Program-made: the position numbers and the translations under genes | Assembly (NCBI RefSeq): GCF_032163505.1 | Contig: NZ_CP134147.1 | Coordinates: 896,501 to 960,500, forward strand | DNA from: Streptococcus parasanguinis | GTDB taxonomy: Bacteria > Bacillota > Bacilli > Lactobacillales > Streptococcaceae | Direction: 5' to 3' | Length of the DNA stretch: 64,000 nucleotides | The notes under the pieces: generated by a model | Seen by the model: the letters and a program-made list of their open reading frames with translations, nothing else | The model's database searches: none | What the model was told of the DNA's origin: nothing | Shown here: piece by piece, positions 18,271 to 26,832 of the stretch | Layout of the letters: every line of letters starts with the position of its first letter | How positions within the stretch are numbered: the first letter of the stretch is position 1

Positions 18271-19290
18271 ATGGTTACAAAACGGTTTTTGAAAAATGTT
18301 ATTGTTGCGATGGTCTCGGTTTTTATGTCCTTGGCCATTGTTCAAGGGGCTCAAGCTCAGCAAACGGGCCTCGATTACCAGAGCCTTCATCTACTGCCTT
18401 TTAATGGCAGTAAGCAGCTTGTACTGGGGGATTTTGATCATTTAGGTCGTGCGACCTCAGCCCATATTCAGCTTCAGGACAAGGATGAGCCAAAGAAAAA
18501 AAGAGAACCACGTCTCAACTATAATCCGGTTGGCTGGCACAATTATAAGATTGCTTATGGAAACAAAGGGAAGAAGGCCTGGCTGTTCCATAGAGGGCAT
18601 CTGATTGGCTATCAGTTTAGCGGTCTGACCGATGAAGGGAAAAATCTGGTTCCTCTAACTGCCTGGACCAATACGGGGAATTATAAAGGGACAGCGGATA
18701 GTAATGTGGAGGGCATGCTCTACTACGAGAAACGACTCGATAGCTGGCTGGCCACCCACCCCAATTATTGGCTGGATTATAAGGTGACGCCTGTCTATAC
18801 GGGGGATGAATTGATCCCTCGGCAGGTGACCTTGCAATATGTAGGAATTGATCGAGATGGCAACCTTCTGCCTATCCATCTAAGTAGTCCCAAAGAGTCG
18901 GTAGATGCTTATGGGATCACCACTGTTACCTTGGATAACTACTCTAAGAATGCGACTATTGACTATCTGAAGGGGACAGCCAAGCCATCTTTAGTGCCGA
19001 CGGAACCAAGTAGTCAACCACAACCAGCCAGTCCTTCTGTAGAGACGAAACCAAGTCAAGCCCCTCAACCGAGTCAGCCAGCAGTGCCTGCACAGCCAGT
19101 TCAACCTGTAGAGCCTGTAGCGCCAACTCGTCAACTAGCTCCAGTTGTTTATGTGGCCAGAAATGGGAGTGCTGATGTTTATTGGTATTCTAAAGATAGC
19201 ATGCCACGAAATACCAACTTTGCGAAAGTAGTTGAAATGTCAGAAGAGCAAGCGCTCAGTCTTGGAAAACGGCATACAAGTAAGGAATGA
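18271..19290 (+). CDS. Secreted DNA/RNA non-specific endonuclease
   Basis: 339 residues. A signal peptide (basic start, hydrophobic core VIVAMVSVFMSLAIVQG, AQAQ cleavage site) is followed by a beta-beta-alpha-metal nuclease domain with HRGHLIGYQFSG (catalytic His in the DRGH-like motif) and NLVPLTAWTN. Then comes a Pro/Ser/Gln-rich linker of about 70 residues and a C-terminal VYVARNGSADVYWYSKDSMP module seen on streptococcal surface nucleases. No LPXTG anchor. The role is extracellular DNA breakdown or uptake-linked cutting. ATG 18271 follows GGGAG; the five extra upstream codons were rejected. Confidence 0.9.
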   Translation: MVTKRFLKNVIVAMVSVFMSLAIVQGAQAQQTGLDYQSLHLLPFNGSKQLVLGDFDHLGRATSAHIQLQDKDEPKKKREPRLNYNPVGWHNYKIAYGNKGKKAWLFHRGHLIGYQFSGLTDEGKNLVPLTAWTNTGNYKGTADSNVEGMLYYEKRLDSWLATHPNYWLDYKVTPVYTGDELIPRQVTLQYVGIDRDGNLLPIHLSSPKESVDAYGITTVTLDNYSKNATIDYLKGTAKPSLVPTEPSSQPQPASPSVETKPSQAPQPSQPAVPAQPVQPVEPVAPTRQLAPVVYVARNGSADVYWYSKDSMPRNTNFAKVVEMSEEQALSLGKRHTSKE

Positions 19291-19313
19291 GTATCAGTCA
19301 TTTAGATGATGAG

Positions 19314-19336
19314 AAAGCCCAATCGCTGGGCTTTTT
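19314..19336 (+). terminator. Terminator of the nuclease gene
   Basis: AAAGCCC, loop AATCGCT, GGGCTTT, T run. The same sequence recurs at 19967-19988. Confidence 0.85.
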
Positions 19337-19409
19337 GTGTAGGGTAAGTTCTAAATAGGAGAACTAAAATGATTGAAAATATGCTATAATAATAGGACGG
19401 AGGTAGAAT

Positions 19410-19586
19410 ATGACCTTAGATGTAGATAAAGAAAAAATGATGATTATGGGTGTGATTTTTGACAACAAAAAGGTTTTTAAGAGCGTCTGGTTTGCTCTTA
19501 GCACCAATATGATTGAAGGATGGCATCCCACGGTAGAAGACGTGGAGCGACTGAGAGAAGAGGCAGTTGCATTAGGAGTTGGATAA
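19410..19586 (+). CDS. VbhA-like antitoxin of a Fic toxin
   Basis: A 58-residue ORF beginning at an ATG after GGAGG (19398-19403). The peptide contains FALSTNMIEGWHPTVEDVERL; T32-x3-E36-G37 fits the (S/T)xxxE(G/N) inhibitory motif with which class I Fic antitoxins place a Glu into the Fic active site. Length and the helix following the motif match VbhA-type antitoxins. It sits directly before a truncated fic gene in the same frame. Confidence 0.75.
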   Translation: MTLDVDKEKMMIMGVIFDNKKVFKSVWFALSTNMIEGWHPTVEDVERLREEAVALGVG

Positions 19587-19889
19587 TGGTCAGAAAAATA
19601 TTTAAATACTTTGATTTCAAACTATCTACTTAACGCAAATAATAAAATTGAGATTTGTAAAAGTTTAGCTGAGATATTAGATAATCTAAATTATTTTCAC
19701 CCATTTAGAGAAGGAAACGGTCGTACTCAACGAGAAGTTATCCGTTCTTTAGCTTTGATGAAAGGCTATGAATGTGAAATTTCAATTGGTTTAGATGATG
19801 ATATCTATCACTTATATATGGATGGAACAGTTTATGGAGATACTAGTAAACTCGAACAACTGTTCAATAAACTATTAACAGAAATATAG
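19587..19889 (+). pseudogene. fic: Fic-family AMP-transferase toxin, 5'-truncated
   Basis: The frame is open from the codon after the antitoxin stop (W-S-E-K-Y-L...). It carries the Fic core HPFREGNGRTQRE, including catalytic His and the GNGRxxR nucleotide-binding residues, then ends at 19889. About half the usual length is missing: the N-terminal helices and the flap that holds the target strand. There is no ATG or ribosome site; TTG 19611 is the first possible start. Probably inactive. Confidence 0.8.
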
Positions 19890-19966
19890 ATCTGTAGTAT
19901 ATTTTAGTAGGAAACAGTATAAAGTGATGCTTATAATGTAAAGTCATTGCTTCAACAAAGATCTTT

Positions 19967-19988
19967 AAGCCCAATCGCTGGGCTTTTT
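19967..19988 (+). terminator. Terminator after the fic remnant
   Basis: AAGCCC, AATCGCT, GGGCTT, T run: same hairpin, loop and following TTTTTGTGT as at 19314. Confidence 0.8.
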
Positions 19989-20041
19989 GTGTTGCACTAG
20001 AATCTTAACAAGTTAGTAGTCTAAAATTATCTCACAAGATC

Positions 20042-20097
20042 TTGCAAACCTTTTTCTAAAGTTGTATACTAGAGTGAGTTTTGTGTAATCGTTTGCA
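20042..20097 (+). promoter_or_regulatory. Promoter and catabolite-response-like site of the GH13 gene
   Basis: TTGCAA (20042-20047), 17-base spacer, TATACT (20065-20070). Just downstream, TGTAATCGTTTGCA at 20084-20097 matches the CcpA cre consensus TGWAANCGNTNWCA at 13 of 14 positions; a MalR/LacI-type repressor could also use it. A site here would block transcription when glucose is present. Confidence 0.65.
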
Positions 20098-20143
20098 TAA
20101 ACTGATGAATGATGAGAAGAGAGTATAGTAGGAGACGAGACAG

Positions 20144-21892
20144 ATGGAATTAACAGCGATTTACCACCGGCCTGAATCGGAGTACGCCTATCTTTATATG
20201 GACGGTCAACTCCATATTCGCATCCGGACCAAGAAAGAGGATATCAAACGGATTGTCTTGCATTATGGGGATCCTTTTATTTTTATAGAGGATCTATATG
20301 AGGCAACCAAGGAAATGGACAAGGTGACGACCGACGACCTCTTTGATTATTGGCAAGTGTCGGTATCTGTCAGCCATGCACGGATCCAGTACCTCTTTGA
20401 ATTAGAGGATACAGCGGGAGAGAAGATCTTGTATGGAGACCGGGGTGTGGCAGCCTATAAAAAGGAGAACCTGGACTTCGTCATGAACGGCTTTAAGCTT
20501 CCTTTTATCCATGAGATTGATGGGTGTGCTGTTCCGGACTGGGTGGCTCAGACAGTTTGGTATCAGATTTTTCCTGAGCGTTTTGCCAATGGGAATCCAG
20601 CCATTTCCCCAGAAGGTGTCCGTCCTTGGGATGCGTCAATTGCCCCTACAATGTTGGATTTCTTTGGTGGAGATTTGCAGGGAATCATCGATCACTTGGA
20701 CTACTTGCAGGATCTAGGAATTACAGGGCTCTACCTTTGCCCGATTTTTGAATCACCAAGCAACCACAAATACGACACCATTGATTACTTTGAAATTGAT
20801 CGACATTTTGGTGATAAAGAGACCTTCCGCAAACTAGTGAAAGAGGCTCATGCGCGTGGGATGAAGATCATGCTGGATGCCGTCTTCAACCATATTGGCT
20901 ATGATTCACCCCAATGGCAGGATGTGGTCAAACACGGGGAGGATTCGATTTACAAGGATTGGTTCCATATTAAAAAGTTCCCTGTCTCCTCAGAAAATCT
21001 GTGGAATAGTCGCGACTTGTCTTACCATGCTTTTGCCTTTGCGGGCTATATGCCTAAGCTCAATACGGCTAATCCAGAGGTGAAGGACTATCTCTTGAAG
21101 GTGGCGACATACTGGATTGAAGAGTTTGATATCGATGCTTGGCGACTGGACGTGGCCAATGAAATCGACCATCAATTCTGGCGAGATTTCCGTAAGGCGG
21201 TCTTGGCTAAGAAGCCAGACCTCTATATCCTCGGAGAAATCTGGCATTCGTCCCAACCTTGGCTCAATGGCGATGAGTTCCATGCGGTGATGAATTACCC
21301 CCTCTCTGAAAGTATCAAGGATTATTTCCTGCGAGGGCATAAGGAGACGCAACGCTTCATTTGGGAGATTAATAGCCAGTCGATGTACTACAGGCAGCAG
21401 ATCTCTGAGGTTATGTTCAACCTCTTGGACTCGCATGATACAGAGCGCATCTTGACGACGGCCAAAGGCGATCTTCAGTCTGTCAAGTCTGCTCTTGCCT
21501 TCCTCTACCTGCAACGGGGAACGCCGTGTATCTACTATGGAACGGAGCTAGCCCTCATCGGTGGCCCAGACCCGGATTGCCGCCGTGTCATGCCATGGGA
21601 GCGCGTGTCAGCAGACAATGACATGCTAAACTTTATGAAGGACTTGATCCAGCTACGAAAAGAAGTGGCGGGCATGATTCAACATGGTAAAGTGAGTCTG
21701 AAAGAAGTAGACCCAGATGTAGTAGCAGTAGAATGGCAGCATGAAGGTCACCTTCTCAAAGCCTACTTTAACCACTCCAGGAAAGACTTTGTCTTAGAAA
21801 GAGGACAAGCAGATCTGATCAGTCTTGGGAGCATCTCTGATGATCGATTGAACATTCAGCCAAATGGCTTTGTTATTTATAGGGAAGATTAG
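20144..21892 (+). CDS. Alpha-glycosidase, neopullulanase/cyclomaltodextrinase type (GH13)
   Basis: 582 residues. An N-terminal CBM34-like beta domain (about 1-120) precedes the GH13 barrel. The catalytic set is visible: Asp336 in WRLDVANE, Glu365 in ILGEIWH, Asp432 in LLDSHDTERIL, with the first conserved region in DAVFNHIG. The QIFPERFANG motif and N-terminal domain are typical of neopullulanase/maltogenic amylases, which cut maltodextrins, cyclodextrins or pullulan inside the cell. No signal peptide. Stands alone behind its own regulated promoter; AGGAGACGAG precedes the ATG. Confidence 0.92.
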   Translation: MELTAIYHRPESEYAYLYMDGQLHIRIRTKKEDIKRIVLHYGDPFIFIEDLYEATKEMDKVTTDDLFDYWQVSVSVSHARIQYLFELEDTAGEKILYGDRGVAAYKKENLDFVMNGFKLPFIHEIDGCAVPDWVAQTVWYQIFPERFANGNPAISPEGVRPWDASIAPTMLDFFGGDLQGIIDHLDYLQDLGITGLYLCPIFESPSNHKYDTIDYFEIDRHFGDKETFRKLVKEAHARGMKIMLDAVFNHIGYDSPQWQDVVKHGEDSIYKDWFHIKKFPVSSENLWNSRDLSYHAFAFAGYMPKLNTANPEVKDYLLKVATYWIEEFDIDAWRLDVANEIDHQFWRDFRKAVLAKKPDLYILGEIWHSSQPWLNGDEFHAVMNYPLSESIKDYFLRGHKETQRFIWEINSQSMYYRQQISEVMFNLLDSHDTERILTTAKGDLQSVKSALAFLYLQRGTPCIYYGTELALIGGPDPDCRRVMPWERVSADNDMLNFMKDLIQLRKEVAGMIQHGKVSLKEVDPDVVAVEWQHEGHLLKAYFNHSRKDFVLERGQADLISLGSISDDRLNIQPNGFVIYRED

Positions 21893-21997
21893 GAATGAAG
21901 AAGACTGGAATCGAGAGATTGCAGGCTTCTTTTTATAAATAGTATCTTTATTCGCACCCTTATATTATAATAGGAGATGAGAAAGGGGGAGACGGTG

Positions 21998-22516
21998 ATG
22001 AAGATTTTAGCAATTAATTCTATTTCGTTTAAAAAAAGAATGATTGAATTACTATTTGATTATCTTTTCATAATAGCTTATTTAGCGCTTCTGTTTTTAG
22101 GTTGTATGACTTTTTACATTATTTTTTTTAATGGTATCCCAGAGTTTACAGAAATTCAGTCGCAGTGTCTTGCATTTTTTACCTCTGTTTTGCCAATCAC
22201 TCTACTTTTTACATTCTTAGATTATACAAATAATGGGAGTTTTGGGAAGGCGAAAGCTGGACTTCAATTGGTTTACCAGAAAAAAACAGTGCAAGCTAGC
22301 TTGATTAGAAACACCATTAAATTTTTGCCTTGGCAACTCGGTCATATGGGCACGATACATGGTGTCTATAGTGAGTTTGATGTGTTATCCATTAGCCTCT
22401 CTATTTCGGCGACTCTCCTCGCAGTTTTGCTACTGGCAATGACAATGTTTAGAAAAGATAAGAGGCATCTAGGTGACCTGCTAGCCCATACGCAAGTTCA
22501 GCAAAAAGGTGACTAG
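21998..22516 (+). CDS. RDD-family membrane protein
   Basis: 172 residues with three or four membrane spans. The first span holds the R..IE..FDYLF arrangement of RDD domains, though the family's RDD triplet is degenerate (KKRMIELLFDYLF). A late KRHLGDLLAHTQV is the typical RDD C-terminus. Function unknown for most members. ATG 21998 follows GGGGGAG. Confidence 0.75.
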   Translation: MKILAINSISFKKRMIELLFDYLFIIAYLALLFLGCMTFYIIFFNGIPEFTEIQSQCLAFFTSVLPITLLFTFLDYTNNGSFGKAKAGLQLVYQKKTVQASLIRNTIKFLPWQLGHMGTIHGVYSEFDVLSISLSISATLLAVLLLAMTMFRKDKRHLGDLLAHTQVQQKGD

Positions 22517-22575
22517 GATACAGATTGTCTATTCTGTCCTCAATGGAAAAATACACATAGTTAGGAAGTATCTAT

Positions 22576-23019
22576 ATGAATGAAAACGTCGAGTTTACGA
22601 ATCTTTGTATGGTAAGAGATGGCGATAGAGTTCTTGTTATGAATCGTAAAAAAGAGGACTGGCCAGGCATTACATTTCCTGGAGGTCATGTCGAAGTGGG
22701 AGAGTCATTTACGGAAGCAGTGATCCGTGAAGTGAAGGAAGAAACTGGCTTAAGGATAGCTTCTCCCCAGATTTGTGGAATGAAAGATTGGGTAGAAGAC
22801 GGCATTCGTTATGTAGTTCTCTTTTATAAGACAGAAAAGTTTGACGGAGAATTAATATCCTCTGAAGAGGGGGAAGTCTGGTGGGAGGACCTGAAAGAAT
22901 TTCCAAAACTAGACCTCTCCTTAGATATGGAGGATATGCTTCGTATTTTCTTTGAAGAAGACCTTTCTGAATTTTTCTACTACCAAGATGGAGAAGACTG
23001 TAAGTACGATTTAAAGTAA
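22576..23019 (+). CDS. NUDIX hydrolase (MutT-like)
   Basis: 147 residues. The Nudix box spans residues 37-59 (GGHVEVGESFTEAVIREVKE then ETG), fully matching Gx5Ex7REUxEExGU. Such streptococcal proteins are usually annotated as 8-oxo-dGTP diphosphatases that clean the nucleotide pool, but substrate is not set by the box. Ribosome site AGGAAG is upstream. Confidence 0.88.
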   Translation: MNENVEFTNLCMVRDGDRVLVMNRKKEDWPGITFPGGHVEVGESFTEAVIREVKEETGLRIASPQICGMKDWVEDGIRYVVLFYKTEKFDGELISSEEGEVWWEDLKEFPKLDLSLDMEDMLRIFFEEDLSEFFYYQDGEDCKYDLK

Positions 23020-23066
23020 ATTTGGATACTGATTCTTCTAATAATTAACTAGACAACTTTTTTAAG

Positions 23067-23095
23067 CAGTTAACCCAATGGTTGGCTGTTTTTCT
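23067..23095 (+). terminator. Terminator of the NUDIX gene
   Basis: CAGTTAACC, CAAT, GGTTGGCTG followed by a long T-rich tract. Confidence 0.7.
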
Positions 23096-23186
23096 TTTTT
23101 AATGACTGATTTATTCGTGGAAGCTTGTTATAATAAGAGATAAATGAGATTAAAAAAATGATTGTCTTCTGTTTATAAGGTAAAGG

Positions 23187-23217
23187 TTGACATGCCCCTT
23201 GGGGACAGGAGTATCAT
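23187..23217 (+). promoter_or_regulatory. Second MerR-type promoter (19-base spacer with dyad)
   Basis: TTGACA (23187-23192), a 19-base spacer that contains the palindrome CCCCTTGGGG, TATCAT (23212-23217). It lies directly before a MerR gene, so autoregulation by DNA distortion is expected. Confidence 0.8.
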
Positions 23218-23238
23218 ATAGTAAAGGGGGGCAAGATC

Positions 23239-24099
23239 ATGTTAAGAAATGATATTCAAAGAATAACAGCTTTAACTCGAAAAGCACTAGAATACTATGA
23301 AGAAAAAGGTTTTATTCATCCTCGAAGACTAGAAAATGGGTATAGGGAATATTCGGAAAAGGATGTAGAGATTCTGAATAAGATTACCTTGTTTAAAAAA
23401 TTAGGGCTAACCATAACAGAAATAAAGGACTGTCTGAAGTCAGATGGGGCTACTGCATCTAGTATTCTCAGAAGAAAAGAGCAAGAACTAGAAAGTGATG
23501 AGAAACGGAAAGTAGTGTTCGATCTCTATATTAAAGGTGCAGACACGGATCTGATCAATGAAAAACTTGCGGTCATCGAAGCTGAAGACTCACTTTATAA
23601 GAGACTCGAAAGAGCATTTCCAGGATACTTGGGGCAATGCTTATTTGCTGCCTATCAGCCTTTTTTACAGGAACCCTTGTCAAAAGATGGAGAAGAAGCA
23701 TTTAAGAAGTATATTCAATATTTAGATAGCCTTCCAACCTTTGAGTTAAGCAGAGAAGAACAGGATTATGTTGATGAACTGAGTTCTAGTTTTAATATGA
23801 AGACCTTAAAAGAGGTTAATGAAGCTAAGATAGCTGCGGTAGAAAGTTATGAAAAGTGGCATAATGAAAATAAGGACACAATTTCTATTTTTGATCGCTA
23901 TTTGAACAGTGATGATTACAAAACAAGTCCAATGAAAAATATTCAAGATCAACTGAAAACATTTTTGATTAACCATCACTACTATGAAGTAGCTATTCCT
24001 CTGATTAGACAATTTAGTAAGAGTTACGATCATTATTATAAAAAACTAACTGAGGCAAGTGACTATTATTTAAAGCAAAAGGGAGATGCTCCACAGTAA
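23239..24099 (+). CDS. MerR-family transcriptional regulator with long C-terminal domain
   Basis: 286 residues. The N-terminal winged HTH is recognisable (ALTRKALEYYEEKGFIHPRR, NGYREYSEKDVEIL), then a dimerisation helix rich in Lys/Glu and about 170 residues of helical domain with FPGYLGQCLFAAYQPFL. The first recognition residues are shorter than usual at the start. No neighbour gene is obviously its target; it may regulate mainly itself or a distant gene. AAAGGGGGG precedes the ATG. Confidence 0.85.
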   Translation: MLRNDIQRITALTRKALEYYEEKGFIHPRRLENGYREYSEKDVEILNKITLFKKLGLTITEIKDCLKSDGATASSILRRKEQELESDEKRKVVFDLYIKGADTDLINEKLAVIEAEDSLYKRLERAFPGYLGQCLFAAYQPFLQEPLSKDGEEAFKKYIQYLDSLPTFELSREEQDYVDELSSSFNMKTLKEVNEAKIAAVESYEKWHNENKDTISIFDRYLNSDDYKTSPMKNIQDQLKTFLINHHYYEVAIPLIRQFSKSYDHYYKKLTEASDYYLKQKGDAPQ

Positions 24100-24249
24100 A
24101 TCGGAAATCAATATACTTCATAAGATTTAACGATTAAGAGATAGAGTCAGGGATGACTTACCCTTGCTCTGTTTTTCAGTTTCTTTAGTTGTACTTTCCT
24201 CTACATAGGTGTATAATGTGTCCTTAGATAAACAAATGAGGAGTTTACT

Positions 24250-24561
24250 ATGGAATTAAAAGATTTTACAGAAAAAGAACAAGAACAAATCAAGCAAGGA
24301 TTGAGTACGGCTGAGATTTCTGATAAAGAAGCAGCGAAGAAGTTGCTTGCCCTTGTACCGCAAGAATGGATCAAACGCATTCCTTTCTTTGTCAGAGGGC
24401 ATGCGACAACCAAGACAGTTGAGCGTGTAGCCAAGCAATACCCTGAACTCTATGCGGTGGCAAAACGTCAAGGGGACCTTCCTGAAAAAGAAGGCGAAGA
24501 GCTCCGCAAAATTATGACAGCTATCTTTGAAGAAAAGATGAACAAACACAAGATTAAATAA
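24250..24561 (+). CDS. Conserved streptococcal small protein of unknown function
   Basis: 103 residues, charged and helical, no membrane segment, starts after ATGAGGAG. Segment ALVPQEWIKRIPFFVRGHATT is the most distinctive. I know no function. Alone between two terminators. Confidence 0.7.
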   Translation: MELKDFTEKEQEQIKQGLSTAEISDKEAAKKLLALVPQEWIKRIPFFVRGHATTKTVERVAKQYPELYAVAKRQGDLPEKEGEELRKIMTAIFEEKMNKHKIK

Positions 24562-24612
24562 GAGTTTTAAAGGAAATGTATTTATTTCTACAATTACGAT
24601 TAAACATTCCGT

Positions 24613-24666
24613 AAAAAAGACAATATCAGTTTTCTGAATTCCAGAATTCTAATATTGTCTTTTTTC
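24613..24666. terminator. Bidirectional terminator
   Basis: AAAAAAGACAATAT pairs with ATATTGTCTTTTTT around an inner GAATTC-rich hairpin; it lies between convergent genes and has T runs on both strands. Confidence 0.75.
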
Positions 24667-24702
24667 TTATTTTTTATGCTAAATCAAATTAGACTTGTAA
24701 TC

Positions 24703-24921
24703 TTATTGTTTGCCAGTCTCCTTACATGAATGTTCAGAAATCCATTTAGAGTAGATTGCTAACTTTTCATCAGTTAATGACTCCACAGCTATTTTAACGC
24801 ACATCTCAACGGCCTCATCAACTGTGACAGAAAAATGATAACCATTTAATCGTAAAAATTTCACCAAAACGTAAAAGGCTGTTCGTTTATTGACATTGGC
24901 AAAAACATGCTTTTTTATCAA
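24703..24921 (-). pseudogene. doc: Doc-type toxin (Fic/Doc fold), 5'-truncated
   Basis: 72 codons reading HVFANVNKRTAFYVLVKFL, the C-terminal half of death-on-curing proteins, whose core is HxFxxGNKRTA. Here the Gly is Val, which should harm phosphate binding, and the first half is missing. Doc phosphorylates EF-Tu in active systems. Starts at TTG 24921; no ribosome site. It lies right after a short antitoxin remnant. Confidence 0.75.
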
Positions 24922-24945
24922 TCTGTTTTTCTATTAGATAGATTG

Positions 24946-25068
24946 TCAGTTTCCGACTAAAGCTTTGAAAATATCATCATATTCATCAAAAATATCATTA
25001 GTCAAATCAGAGTCAAGATTGTTATCTTCTTTGGTTGAATTTCCTTCTTTTACAGTTTCTACTACCAT
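24946..25068 (-). pseudogene. Antitoxin remnant of the Doc module (AbrB/MazE-like, internally deleted)
   Basis: A 40-residue ORF with an excellent ribosome site (AGGAGG, seven bases before ATG 25068). It starts VVETVKEGNS, like the first strand of AbrB/MazE-type antitoxins, then jumps to an acidic tail ending EYDDIFKALVGN, as at the C-terminus of such antitoxins. The DNA-binding middle seems deleted. It may still be translated. Confidence 0.5.
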
Positions 25069-25279
25069 TTGCCTACCTCCTTTGGAGTATTATATCAAAT
25101 AATTAATAGTATGTAAGAAAATAGTTTTTTTAACACAAGATCCTCAACTATAGTTTTAAAATCAGTATTATTATAGTAGAGAGTTTTTTCTTTCTGTTTC
25201 AATCTATTTATTGATATAATGAAGCTAAGAAACTTTAAAATAAATGATTCTTACAACAATTATTAGAAGGAACCATTTT

Positions 25280-26167
25280 ATGAAACCATCTAAAAAAATC
25301 ATGCTTCTTACTAGCTGCGTCTTGGCGATCTTTGCTTTAGCGGCTTGTGGTAGCAACCAAAAGCAATCCAAGGAAAAGCAGGCAAGTTCCACTGTGCAGA
25401 AATCTAGTTCAGATAAGGAGCGCTACAAGGGAAGCTACAGCAACCTCAACAGCAAAGCAAGTGTCAAAGAAGTGTGGGCTCTCCTATCTGCTTATTTGGA
25501 TCAGGACAGTGTAGATAAATTTCTGGGTCTAGTAACGGATTACGATAGCATTGTAGGCTCGGTCGGATTGACGGGTGATTTCAGTAAGTTCAAGAAAACA
25601 GACTACAATGTTGAGAAGATCAGTGACTTGTGGACCAAGAAAAAGGGCGATTTCGTCGGGACCAACTGCCGGATCAATAGTTATACTCTTCTGAAGAATC
25701 GCATCGAGATTCCTAAGATGAAAGCGGATAGTGAACTTTTATTTGTGGACAATGATGCCATTGACAAAGGAAAAGTCTTCGATGAGGCAGACAAGGAAGA
25801 CTTTAACATTCTGTATTCACGGGTTCCAACAGAGGCTACAACGGATGTCAAGGTCCATGCCAAGAAGATGGAAGAGTATTTTGCTCATTTCAAGTTCAAT
25901 GAAAATGCTCGCATGCTTTCCATCATCGTTCATGATAACCTAGATGGAAATACTCTTTTTGTCGGCCACGTCGGTGTCTTGGTTCCTGCCAAGGATGGCT
26001 ATCTCTTTGTTGAAAAGCTGACCTTTGAAGAGCCCTATCAAGCCATCAAGTTTGCGACTAAGGAAGATGTTTACAAATACTTGGAGACCAAATACCAGAA
26101 CTACACAGGCGAAGGTCTAGCCAAGCCCTTTATCATGGACAATGAAAAATGGGTTGAGATGAAATAA
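25280..26167 (+). CDS. DUF4300-like lipoprotein
   Basis: 295 residues with a lipoprotein signal: basic start, LLTSCVLAIFALAAC lipobox (L-A-A-C) and a Ser/Lys/Gln-rich spacer. The mature domain (ASVKEVWALLSAYLDQDSVD, GDFVGTNCRINSYTL, VGHVGVLVPAKDGYLFVEKL) resembles DUF4300 streptococcal lipoproteins, whose role is unknown; the VGHVGVL segment recalls NlpC/BtpA-type papain-like folds. ATG 25280 follows AGAAGGAACC. Confidence 0.7.
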   Translation: MKPSKKIMLLTSCVLAIFALAACGSNQKQSKEKQASSTVQKSSSDKERYKGSYSNLNSKASVKEVWALLSAYLDQDSVDKFLGLVTDYDSIVGSVGLTGDFSKFKKTDYNVEKISDLWTKKKGDFVGTNCRINSYTLLKNRIEIPKMKADSELLFVDNDAIDKGKVFDEADKEDFNILYSRVPTEATTDVKVHAKKMEEYFAHFKFNENARMLSIIVHDNLDGNTLFVGHVGVLVPAKDGYLFVEKLTFEEPYQAIKFATKEDVYKYLETKYQNYTGEGLAKPFIMDNEKWVEMK

Positions 26168-26252
26168 GACCCCCAAATGGAAAGTGACAATTTTATATAA
26201 GATTAGAAATCTAGGAACAAAGGAAACTATAGAAAAGTGAGGATAACGAAAA

Positions 26253-26762
26253 ATGAATCAAACAGCGAAAGAAGAGTATACTCGTATCGTTCGGTTACTG
26301 ACTGAGGACAGCTCTATCTATGATGCTATTGAAAATTGCTTAGAATCACCTTGGTCTTATTTTGAGGAAAATATTGATCGCTATGATGAGCGTGGAATTG
26401 ATGAGGATGAAACAGAAGAAACTATTATTTGGCTTGGCATTGCAGATGAATTGATAGATGCGAATGAAGCTGTTGAATTAGATTGGAATCCTGAATTAGA
26501 AGATTTTAGTTACTTCATGAAATCACTGGCTGAAAAGAAGAATCTTCAGATGGAAGATGATTGGTTTGATGAAGAGGACACTATTACGAATTGGTGCTCT
26601 ATGCTCGATAGGAAATGGGAAACAGAAGGTTTCTGTGTAGGTGGAATAGACATTGATAGCGATAGTTACGTCCTATTTATTTGTGAAGTGGAGACGCTAA
26701 AAGAATTAACAAAATGGAGCAATCGCATTGATCAGCGTATTGATCATGCAAAAAATCTCTAA
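26253..26762 (+). CDS. Acidic cytosolic protein, DUF6630-like
   Basis: 169 residues, strongly acidic (DERGIDEDETEETIIWLGIAD, WFDEEDTITNWCSMLD), no membrane segment. The WLGIADELI and LDRKWETEGFCVGGIDIDSD stretches recall DUF6630 proteins, which are often found among immunity-protein-like genes. Tentative assignment. Ribosome site GTGAGGATAA upstream is modest. Confidence 0.55.
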   Translation: MNQTAKEEYTRIVRLLTEDSSIYDAIENCLESPWSYFEENIDRYDERGIDEDETEETIIWLGIADELIDANEAVELDWNPELEDFSYFMKSLAEKKNLQMEDDWFDEEDTITNWCSMLDRKWETEGFCVGGIDIDSDSYVLFICEVETLKELTKWSNRIDQRIDHAKNL

Positions 26763-26832
26763 GGCAAAAAAGTGGTGACAGCTACTATTTAAGAACTGAC
26801 ATTACCAAGTAAAAACAGGAAGGAGAGCGAGA

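Noticed and set aside
20990-21514. Minus-strand 174-residue ORF inside the GH13 gene
   Set aside because: The GH13 catalytic motifs are on the plus strand in this region; no ribosome site for the antisense ORF.
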